Assembly (NCBI GenBank): GCA_030538175.1
Contig: JAUNUL010000017.1
Span: 1-6,941, forward strand
Direction of reading: 5' to 3'
Length of the DNA: 6,941 bases
Source: Propionibacteriaceae bacterium
GTDB lineage: Bacteria > Actinomycetota > Actinomycetes > Propionibacteriales > Propionibacteriaceae
Shown: one piece after another, positions 1-5,531 of the stretch
How the letters are laid out: the number at the start of each line of letters is the position of its first letter
Position numbering within the stretch: the stretch's first letter is position 1
Program-made: the position numbers and the translations under genes
The notes under the pieces: generated by a model
The model's input: the letters and a program-made list of their open reading frames with translations, nothing else
Told to the model about the DNA's origin: nothing
Databases searched by the model: none

Positions 1-640
1 AGAGCACGAGCTTCGTCGGATGGCCGGCTGCCCGCTGGCGTCGGTAGTGCTCGATGCCGGCATCGACCCGCCCGGCCAACAGTGGCCCGACCGTGCGGCC
101 GTCCTTCAGCCCGGATCCGAGCACGATCACGTGGGAGGCCGCCGCCCGACGCGCGATCCGGGCGTACGCCCACGCGTACGCGACGAAGCAGGTGAACTCG
201 AAGCCCACGTACGCCAACGCGAGGACCGCGGCCAACGCCAGCGGAAGAAGCGGGGTGGTGGGATTGAGCAGCGCTGCCATGCTCACCGCCATGACGGCCG
301 CGATGCCGAGGCCAGCGATGAGGGACAGCAAGTTGGGGAGCGTGCGACTCTCCTTGCGGATCATCGTCAGCCCGTTCCCGATCAAGAGACTCACCAGCAC
401 CAGCACAGGCAGCGGCGCGAGGACGAGGGCCAGCACCCCGCTGACCAGCAGCAGTACGCCCACCCCAGGCACGGCCAGGACCACGGTGAGGAGGATCAAC
501 AGACCGGAGAGGCCGATGAGGTACGCATTCCCCAGCCAGCGGGCATCCCGGCGTACGGACACGACGGTGAGCGCGACGACGGCGAGACAGGCCAGGAGGG
601 ATGCGACGAACAACAACAGCACGTCTGCCATTGTCGCCAT
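1..640 (-). CDS. YdcF family (DUF218) membrane protein, 3' end beyond window
   Basis: The minus strand is open from an ATG at 640 to the left edge, giving 213 residues before the window ends. Residues 1-160 are very hydrophobic, with about five probable membrane segments (roughly 5-29, 41-57, 60-88, 104-125 and 131-158). A basic stretch ARIARR at 160-165 follows. At about 169 the chain enters SHVIVLGSGLKDG, then LLAGRVDAGIEHYRR (187-201), which is the characteristic opening of the DUF218/YdcF fold. In this family that glycine-rich strand-loop begins a Rossmann-like domain; SanA and YdcF of E. coli are relatives, with envelope-linked but poorly defined roles. The rest of DUF218 lies outside the window. 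An alternative ATG at 631 is in frame; neither start has a clear Shine-Dalgarno sequence. The gene is divergent from its right neighbour, 59 bp away. Family assignment is fairly sure; function is not. Confidence 0.85.
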   Translation of the reverse strand, partial: MATMADVLLLFVASLLACLAVVALTVVSVRRDARWLGNAYLIGLSGLLILLTVVLAVPGVGVLLLVSGVLALVLAPLPVLVLVSLLIGNGLTMIRKESRTLPNLLSLIAGLGIAAVMAVSMAALLNPTTPLLPLALAAVLALAYVGFEFTCFVAYAWAYARIARRAAASHVIVLGSGLKDGRTVGPLLAGRVDAGIEHYRRQRAAGHPTKLVL

Positions 641-682
641 ATGGCCAAAGTGGCCCAGGAGCGGGCAGGCGACCCCGCGACT

Positions 683-699
683 CGGTTACCGTGCAAGGC
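683..699 (+). promoter_or_regulatory. Probable leaderless promoter -10 for the 140-residue gene
   Basis: A TACCGT hexamer at 687-692 fits the actinobacterial -10 pattern TANNNT. It sits exactly 7 bases before the ATG at 700, so transcription would start at or next to the start codon. There is no usable Shine-Dalgarno sequence: AAGG at 695-698 lies only one base from the ATG. The hexamer overlaps a perfect 9-bp palindrome CGGT-T-ACCG at 683-691 in the spacer shared with the divergent YdcF-type gene. I see no convincing -35 element. Confidence 0.45.
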
Positions 700-1122
700 A
701 TGTTCGGACTTTTCAAGAAGAAAAAGAACGCCACCCCCACCCCCGAGGCAGCCCCGGCCTCAGCTCCCGCAGCTCCCGCCCAGGAGATCGTGATCGAGGT
801 CGCTCCGGGGCTCGATTTCAGTGACCTGACCACCGAAGAACTGTGCGACGCCGCCCTTGCCGACGGACGCATCGAGCGGTTCCAGCTGATCAGCGAACGG
901 TTCGGTGGCGAGGCCGCAGGCCCGAACCTCCTGCTCGGCCCGGTCGGCACAACCGCCGCCAAGGACCGGATCGACGAGGACATCATCGCGGCCATCCAGG
1001 CCGGCCATGAGGTGAACTTCCAGGCCAGCCTCGACTATGGCGACAGCCCGTCGCGGGTGCCCCAGGCCGTGCGCCTCGACCTGGGCAGCCTCGGCGTCCG
1101 AGTGCTCAAGCTCTGGGGCTGA
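700..1122 (+). CDS. Hypothetical protein with Lys-rich N-terminus and Pro/Ala linker
   Basis: This 140-residue protein is not one I recognise. It opens with MFGLFKKKKN (a short hydrophobic patch, then four lysines), continues through a flexible Ala/Pro/Thr linker at about 11-27, and ends in a compact mixed domain from about 28 to 140. That domain has an acidic helix-like stretch SDLTTEELCDAALADGRIERF at about 41-61 and a C-terminal strand-like region RLDLGSLGVRVLKLWG. There is no signal peptide, metal-binding motif or catalytic motif that I can name. The N-terminus could touch the membrane surface or nucleic acid, but that is speculation. I chose ATG 700 because a longer in-frame start at 601 would run into the divergent YdcF-type gene, and because a -10 hexamer sits 7 bases upstream. 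It converges on the PEBP-family gene, with 45 bp between stops. A cytosolic location is likely. Confidence 0.75.
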   Translation: MFGLFKKKKNATPTPEAAPASAPAAPAQEIVIEVAPGLDFSDLTTEELCDAALADGRIERFQLISERFGGEAAGPNLLLGPVGTTAAKDRIDEDIIAAIQAGHEVNFQASLDYGDSPSRVPQAVRLDLGSLGVRVLKLWG

Positions 1123-1171
1123 TCCACTCCGCGATTCCAAGGAGAATCCGTCTCGGTCGGGGCCGGATCAG
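1119..1171. terminator. Inverted repeat between convergent stops, possible bidirectional terminator
   Basis: CTGATCC at 1119-1125 pairs perfectly with GGATCAG at 1165-1171 around a 39-base loop. Each arm contains the TGA stop of one of the two converging genes. The loop can form smaller alternatives: GATTC 1133-1137 with GAATC 1144-1148, or ATCCG 1146-1150 with CGGAT 1164-1168. There is no T-tract, so a classical intrinsic terminator is not shown. Confidence 0.25.
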
Positions 1172-1698
1172 TGGCCGAATGTTGGCGCGATCCACCCCCG
1201 ACCGATCGAGTGGAAGAACAGATTGAACCCAAGCAGCGCCGGCGTACCCCCCGCATCGACGTCCAGCTTCTCGACATCCACGGCATGCACCATGAAGTAA
1301 TAGCGGTGATCGCCGTGACCGTTGGGCGGAGCAGCTCCCAGGAATCCCGGGAAGCCCGCGTCGTTGTTGAGCGTCAGCGCGCCCTCGGGCAGACCGGGAT
1401 TGTCGGGATCGCCGGCGTTGGTCGGCAGCGATGTCACATCGACCGGGATGTTGAGCACGGCCCAGTGCCACCAACCGGACTGCGTCGGGGCATCCGGGTC
1501 ATAGCAGGTGACCGCGAACGACTTCGTGCCCTCGGGGAACCCGGACCACGACAGCTGCGGCGACACGTCCTGCCCGCCGGGCACCGACATCTTCCCCGAA
1601 CGCTGTGCTTCCGGGAGCTGCCGGCCATCGACGACGTCGCTGCTGGTGACCTCGAACCGGGGGACATCGTTGAGCTTGGCCAGAGGGGAGTTCTCCAT
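1168..1698 (-). CDS. YbhB/YbcL-type Raf kinase inhibitor-like protein (PEBP family)
   Basis: This 176-residue protein carries both hallmark regions of the phosphatidylethanolamine-binding protein superfamily, bacterial YbhB/YbcL branch. The first is CYDPDAPTQSGWWHWAVLNIP at about 65-85, with the DPDAPT and WWHW signatures lining the ligand pocket. The second is PPNGHGDHRYYFMVHAVD at about 124-141. The earlier SPQLSWSGFPEGTKSFAV (46-63) and the GFPGFLGAAPP loop (115-125) also match the family, and the length is typical. There is no signal peptide, so it should be cytosolic. Bacterial members bind anionic small ligands in this pocket, but their physiological role is mostly unknown and the Raf name is historical. 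The ATG at 1696-1698 is preceded by AAGGA at a 6-base spacing (complement at 1705-1709), a good ribosome binding site. It is divergent from the ligase gene. Confidence 0.93.
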   Translation of the reverse strand: MENSPLAKLNDVPRFEVTSSDVVDGRQLPEAQRSGKMSVPGGQDVSPQLSWSGFPEGTKSFAVTCYDPDAPTQSGWWHWAVLNIPVDVTSLPTNAGDPDNPGLPEGALTLNNDAGFPGFLGAAPPNGHGDHRYYFMVHAVDVEKLDVDAGGTPALLGFNLFFHSIGRGWIAPTFGH

Positions 1699-1909
1699 GA
1701 TCGTTCCTTCACGTCAGTGTGCGGGGCGAGATGTCAGCTCGCCGGGCGCTGTGCTCGGCCCGTGCTTCGCTGGGACTTGTGCCCAGTCTAGGAAGCCGGT
1801 CCGACAGCAGGTGAGGACCCCACGGCTTCGTCTTGCCCTTTAGGCTGAGGGCGACGGAGGCACCGAGGGACGCAGCCAGCGCCACGAACGCAGACGAAGG
1901 GGGCCCAGG
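1699..1909. promoter_or_regulatory. Divergent intergenic promoter region
   Basis: This 211-bp spacer separates the minus-strand PEBP gene from the plus-strand ligase gene, so it should hold promoters in both directions. On the minus strand TAGACT (1790 down to 1785) fits TANNNT and would give a leader of about 80 bases for the PEBP gene. On the plus strand TAGGCT at 1841-1846 fits too and would give a leader of about 57 bases for the ligase. It lies inside an inverted repeat, GCCCT 1835-1839 and AGGGC 1848-1852, which could act as an operator. I could not find a convincing -35 for either. Nothing in the spacer looks like a gene. Confidence 0.35.
1897..1903 (+). promoter_or_regulatory. Ribosome binding site deciding a GTG start
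   Basis: AAGGGGG lies 6 bases before the GTG at 1910-1912. It supports that GTG as the real start of the ligase in preference to the in-frame ATGs further into the protein. Confidence 0.65.
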
Positions 1910-3391
1910 GTGGGCAAAGAAGTCAGCACCGCGCGATATACCCGGGAACAACGGCGCGATTTCCGCACCAAGGTTCGCCGCGGCCTCGACGTCTTCGAGC
2001 TGATGCTTGCCCATCACCACTTCGACGCAGAGAGACCCATGACCGGGCTGGAGATCGAGCTGAACCTCATCACCGCCGATGGGGACCCCAGCTTCGATAA
2101 CGCAGAGGTGCTCGAGGCCATCGCCGATCCGGACTATCAGACCGAATTGGCGCGGTACAACATCGAGCTCAACAGCCCACCGCAGGTCTTGGGCGGGGAG
2201 TCCGCGCTCGGCCGCGAGCGCCAGCTGCGCCAATCTCTCAACAGGGCAGAGGAGATCGCCAAACAGCGCGGCTCCCACATCTGCTGCATCGGCATCCTGC
2301 CCACGTTGCAGCCCGAGGATTTCGATCGGGAGTGGATTTCGGACGAGCGGCGCTACACGGCGCTGAACGATTCGATCTTCAATGCCCGTGGCGAGGACAT
2401 CGAGCTCGACATCGAGGGCCCGACCGGTGAACGACTGCGGATGTGGGCCGATTCGATCGCGCCGGAGTCCGCCTGCACATCGGTCCAGTTGCATCTGCAG
2501 GTCTCCCCGAGCGAGTTCGCGGCGTACTGGAATGCCGCCCAGGCGATCAGCGGTCCCCAGCTCGGGGTCGGCGCGAACTCGCCGTTCCTCTTCGGCAAGC
2601 GACTGCACGCAGAGACCCGGATCGAGTTGTTCAAGCAGGCGACGGATACGCGTCCGGTCGAGTTGCGCAACCAGGGCGTACGCCCGCGGGTGTTCTTCGG
2701 CGAGCGGTGGGTGACGTCGATTTTCGATCTGTTCGAGGAGAACACCCGCTATTTCCCGAGCCTGCTCGCCGATATCAGCGACGAGGATCCGCTGGCGCTG
2801 TTCCAGGCCGGTCTGCCCCCGGAGCTTCAGGAGATGTGCCTGCACAACGGCACGATCTATCGGTGGAACCGGCCGATCTATGCGGTCTCCGATGGCCGCC
2901 CGCACCTCCGGGTGGAGAACCGGGTCCTGCCCGCCGGGCCGACCATGATCGACACGATGGCGAATGCCGCGTTCTATTACGGCCTGGTCCGCAACCTTGC
3001 CACCAGTGATCGGCCGGTGTGGTCGCGGCTGAGCTTCTCCGCCGCAGAGCAGAACTTCTCCAACTGTGCCCGGGACGGCCTGGATGCCGAGGTCTATTGG
3101 CCGGGGTTCGGCGAGCTCAGCGTTGACGAACTCGTGTTGCGCCACCTGCTGCCGAAGGCTGCGGATGGGCTGGAGTCCTGGGGGGTGTCCCAGAGCGTGA
3201 TCGACCGGTACCTGACGATCATCGAGCAGCGGTGCCTGCTCGGCCGCAATGGCGCGACGTGGCAGGTGGAGACCGTGGAGCGGTTCCAGCGGGCCGGGAT
3301 GGCGCGCGAGGAGGCATTGCGGCGGATGCTGTCGCACTATCTCGAGGGGATGCACAGCAACGTGCCGGTGCACGAGTGGGAGATCCCGTGA
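1910..3391 (+). CDS. Glutamate-cysteine ligase family protein (GCS2 type, long form)
   Basis: The 493-residue product belongs to the GCS2 carboxylate-amine ligase group, which joins the gamma-carboxyl of glutamate to an amine using ATP. Visible landmarks are [10 protein letters not shown] (45-54), whose Glu-x-Glu is the expected metal/glutamate site; [11 protein letters not shown] (81-91); [10 protein letters not shown] (189-198); [12 protein letters not shown] (313-324); and [17 protein letters not shown] (332-348), followed by an Ala/Tyr-rich helix. The length exceeds that of YbdK (about 370) and EgtA (about 430), with a C-terminal helical region from about 405 to 490. No signal peptide or membrane segment is present, so it is cytosolic. 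Actinobacteria normally use mycothiol rather than glutathione, so the amine acceptor could be cysteine (as in the ergothioneine pathway) or something else; the sequence does not decide this. The GTG start has a good ribosome binding site. rarA follows 28 bp downstream, suggesting cotranscription. Confidence 0.85.
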   Translation: MGKEVSTARYTREQRRDFRTKVRRGLDVFELMLAHHHFDAERPMTGLEIELNLITADGDPSFDNAEVLEAIADPDYQTELARYNIELNSPPQVLGGESALGRERQLRQSLNRAEEIAKQRGSHICCIGILPTLQPEDFDREWISDERRYTALNDSIFNARGEDIELDIEGPTGERLRMWADSIAPESACTSVQLHLQVSPSEFAAYWNAAQAISGPQLGVGANSPFLFGKRLHAETRIELFKQATDTRPVELRNQGVRPRVFFGERWVTSIFDLFEENTRYFPSLLADISDEDPLALFQAGLPPELQEMCLHNGTIYRWNRPIYAVSDGRPHLRVENRVLPAGPTMIDTMANAAFYYGLVRNLATSDRPVWSRLSFSAAEQNFSNCARDGLDAEVYWPGFGELSVDELVLRHLLPKAADGLESWGVSQSVIDRYLTIIEQRCLLGRNGATWQVETVERFQRAGMAREEALRRMLSHYLEGMHSNVPVHEWEIP

Positions 3392-3419
3392 GACGAGGTC
3401 CGGGCTCCGGGAGGGGCCG

Positions 3420-4796
3420 ATGACCGAGGATCTGTTCGGCAACGTCGAGCCCACCGCCACCGCGACCCCGTTGGCCGGGGGCAGCCTGTCGCATATCGAC
3501 CATGCCGGCGTACCGCTCGCAGTCCGGTTGCGACCGCGGACCATCGACGAGATCGTGGGGCAACAGCATCTGCTTGCGCCCGGGTCGCCGCTGCGCCGAC
3601 TGGCGTCCGGGCATACCGCGATGTCGGTGTTCCTGTGGGGGCCGCCCGGTGTCGGCAAGACGACGATTGCCGCGGTGGTGTCGCAGACCAACGAGGCTCG
3701 GTTCGTGGAGATCTCGGCGGTCACGGCCGGTGTCAAGGAAGTACGCGGGGTCCTCGACCAGGCACGTCGCGATCTGGCCCGCGGCACCCGGACGGTGCTG
3801 TTCGTGGACGAGGTCCACCGGTTCTCGAAGTCCCAGCAGGACGTCCTGCTGCCCGCGGTGGAGAACCGGATCGTCACGCTCATCGCCGCCACCACGGAGA
3901 ACCCGAGCTTCTCGGTGATCTCACCCCTGCTGTCACGTTCGTTGCTGCTGACGCTGCAGCCGCTGTCCACCGAGGACATCGACGTGTTGATTGACCGGGC
4001 CCTCACCGATGAGCGGGGCGTCCGCACGAGCGGCGGTGCGACGTTCGCGCTCGACGACGAGGCCCGCGATGCCTTGCGGCGGATGTCGGGTGGCGACGCG
4101 CGGCGGGTGCTCACCTATCTCGAGGAAGCTGCCGCGGGGGCCGATGCGCAGGGCTCAGCGACGATCGACTTGGCGGCGATCGAGCGGGCGGTCGATCGGG
4201 CAGCGGTGCGCTATGACGCCGACGGTGACCAGCACTATGACGTGATCAGCGCGTTCATCAAGTCGATGCGCGGGTCGGATGTGGACGCCTCGCTGCACTA
4301 TCTCGCGCGGATGATCGAGGCGGGGGAGGACCCGCGGTTCATCGCCCGGCGATTGGTGATCCTGGCCTCGGAGGACATCGGGATGGCCGACTCGACCGTG
4401 CTGCAGACCTGTGTGGCGGCGGCCCAGGCGGTGCAGTTGATCGGGATGCCGGAGGCGCGCATCAACCTCGCCCACGCCGTGGTGGCCTGCGCGATGGCGC
4501 CCAAGTCCAATGCGGCGTACATGGGGCTCAACAAGGCCGTCGCCGACATCAAGGCCGGGCACATTGGCCAGGTGCCGCTGCACCTGCGGGATGCGCACTA
4601 TCCGGGGGCGAAGGCGCTCGGGCATGGGAAGGGCTATCAGTACGCCCACGACTCAGACCACGGCGTCGCCGCCCAGCAATACCTCCCCGACGAGATCGTC
4701 GACGCGCGGTACTACGAGCCCACCGGACACGGGGCCGAAGCGGCGCTGCAGCAGCGTCTCGCAGCATTGCGACGACTGCTGGGCAAGGATCGCTGA
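3420..4796 (+). CDS. rarA: Replication-associated recombination protein A (RarA/MgsA), AAA+ ATPase
   Basis: This 458-residue protein has the full RarA architecture and a normal length. Residues 41-60 read [20 protein letters not shown], the family's entry motif. Walker A is GPPGVGKT (74-81), Walker B LFVDEVHR (127-134), sensor 1 ATTEN (157-161), the probable arginine finger is in LLSR (170-173), and sensor 2 is in GGDARR (224-229). The C-terminal tetramerisation part runs from about 272 to 440, with [12 protein letters not shown] (276-287), [15 protein letters not shown] (310-324) and [15 protein letters not shown] (394-408). RarA is a tetrameric ATPase, related to clamp loaders and conserved with Mgs1/WRNIP1, that acts at stalled replication forks and gaps with SSB. 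The start is ATG 3420, preceded by GGAGG at 3410-3414. An upstream in-frame ATG at 3249 would overlap the ligase gene by 143 bases and adds an unlike, Arg-rich extension. The short N-terminal EDLFGN resembles clamp-binding tails, which is speculation. It converges on the DUF1801 gene. Confidence 0.97.
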   Translation: MTEDLFGNVEPTATATPLAGGSLSHIDHAGVPLAVRLRPRTIDEIVGQQHLLAPGSPLRRLASGHTAMSVFLWGPPGVGKTTIAAVVSQTNEARFVEISAVTAGVKEVRGVLDQARRDLARGTRTVLFVDEVHRFSKSQQDVLLPAVENRIVTLIAATTENPSFSVISPLLSRSLLLTLQPLSTEDIDVLIDRALTDERGVRTSGGATFALDDEARDALRRMSGGDARRVLTYLEEAAAGADAQGSATIDLAAIERAVDRAAVRYDADGDQHYDVISAFIKSMRGSDVDASLHYLARMIEAGEDPRFIARRLVILASEDIGMADSTVLQTCVAAAQAVQLIGMPEARINLAHAVVACAMAPKSNAAYMGLNKAVADIKAGHIGQVPLHLRDAHYPGAKALGHGKGYQYAHDSDHGVAAQQYLPDEIVDARYYEPTGHGAEAALQQRLAALRRLLGKDR

Positions 4797-4817
4797 GGGA
4801 GGTCAGCAGCCACCAGC
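4778..4817. terminator. Nested inverted repeats at the rarA/DUF1801 convergent stops
   Basis: GCTGA 4792-4796 and TCAGC 4803-4807 pair around a 6-base GGGAGG loop and contain both stop codons. An outer pair, GCTGG 4778-4782 with CCAGC 4813-4817, could extend the structure across an internal bulge. The stem is short and lacks a T-tract. Three of the paired bases are guaranteed by two facing TGA stops, so this is only a candidate bidirectional terminator. Confidence 0.25.
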
Positions 4818-5468
4818 GCTGGGGTCGTCACTCTCCCAGCCGCGTTTGATGAGCGCGCGCAGCACGTCCTCATCGATGTCCTCCAGCTTGTTCACATAGA
4901 CGCAGGCCTTGCCGGTCTTGAACTTGCCGAGGGACGCCAGCAGGGTGTCGGACTCATCGGCGTACCACTGCAGCCCATAGAGGGAGATCGCGCCCGTGCG
5001 GGGTGAGAAGCCGACCCGCATCATGTCGCCTTCGCGGCCGGTGGCGTACTGATAATGAATCTCGCCATAGCCGATCATGCTCGGCCCCCACATGCGCGGC
5101 TCCTCGCCCGTAACATCACCGAAAATGCGCAGCAGCTCGTGTCCCTGATCGCGGCGGCGCTCGGAAAGGGTCTCGACGAACTCCACCACGCTGGCACCCG
5201 TGGCCTCGGTCTGTGCATCGGTGCGACCAGTGCCCACTTTCTGCTCGCCCCGGTCGGTCGCAGACCACACGGCGTGACCATCAGTGAGGGCATAGCCCTC
5301 GGCGGCCATGGCGGCCTCGACGCGCGCGAGCCCGACTTTGCCGACTCCATGGAGGTTCAACACCGTCGTGCGGGCGGTCCCATCGAGATCGGCCAGGGTG
5401 TCGAAGCCCGCGGTCGCGAGAGCCTGGTGGAGGGGGCGGGCGGTCCCGGGGACGTCAGCGATACGCAT
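4803..5468 (-). CDS. Helix-hairpin-helix plus DUF1801 two-domain protein
   Basis: From ATG 5468 the product has 221 residues. Residues 6-62 resemble the RNA polymerase alpha C-terminal domain: PGTARPLHQALATAGFDTLADL, then the hairpin LNLHGVGKVGLARVEAAM (37-54). This fold usually binds DNA or protein. A polar linker (about 64-91) leads to a clear DUF1801 domain (about 92-212), with MWGPSMIGYG (126-135), YATGREGD (141-148), VGFSPRTG (152-159), the lysine-containing LGKFKTGKACVYVNKLEDID (180-199), and a short tail ending in Cys. DUF1801 (YdhG-like, frataxin-like fold) has no agreed function. A longer GTG start at 5498 is possible (231 residues), but it has no spaced ribosome site. I prefer ATG 5468 because a -10 hexamer lies 7 bases upstream. 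The membrane-protein gene ends 63 bp upstream on the same strand. The product is probably cytosolic. Confidence 0.85.
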   Translation of the reverse strand: MRIADVPGTARPLHQALATAGFDTLADLDGTARTTVLNLHGVGKVGLARVEAAMAAEGYALTDGHAVWSATDRGEQKVGTGRTDAQTEATGASVVEFVETLSERRRDQGHELLRIFGDVTGEEPRMWGPSMIGYGEIHYQYATGREGDMMRVGFSPRTGAISLYGLQWYADESDTLLASLGKFKTGKACVYVNKLEDIDEDVLRALIKRGWESDDPSAGGC

Positions 5469-5481
5469 GGTGGCGAGTGTA
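5469..5481 (-). promoter_or_regulatory. Probable leaderless promoter -10 for the DUF1801 gene
   Basis: On the minus strand TACACT (5481 down to 5476) fits TANNNT and lies exactly 7 bases before the ATG at 5468, the same geometry as at position 700. No Shine-Dalgarno sequence precedes that ATG, so a leaderless message is likely. If correct, the hexamer lies within the extra 10 codons of the longer GTG-start model and argues against it. No convincing -35 is visible. Confidence 0.45.
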
Positions 5482-5531
5482 TGGGCGAGGTCCGACACTC
5501 CCGTCGGGCCGGGCTCAACCAGATCGTGCGG

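Noticed and set aside
161..215. Repeated GCGTACGC-like blocks as a tandem repeat
   Set aside because: The spacing is irregular and the copies encode different residues in the YdcF protein; treated instead as part of the window-wide GTAC context bias.
601..699. Upstream start for the 140-residue gene
   Set aside because: It would overlap the divergent gene and adds an Arg/Pro-rich stretch; ATG 700 has a promoter-like element at the right spacing.
20..824. Two overlapping plus-strand open frames of about 257 codons
   Set aside because: Antisense to the YdcF-type gene, whose minus-strand product has coherent membrane segments and a recognisable domain.
3249..3419. Upstream start for rarA
   Set aside because: It lies inside the ligase gene, and the extension is Arg/Cys/Trp-rich; ATG 3420 has a strong ribosome site and the expected RarA N-terminus.
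1709..4114. 801-codon open frame on the minus strand across the ligase and rarA genes
   Set aside because: It is antisense to two well-supported genes, its sequence is Arg/Ser/Pro-rich with no domain, and such long shadow frames are common in GC-rich DNA.
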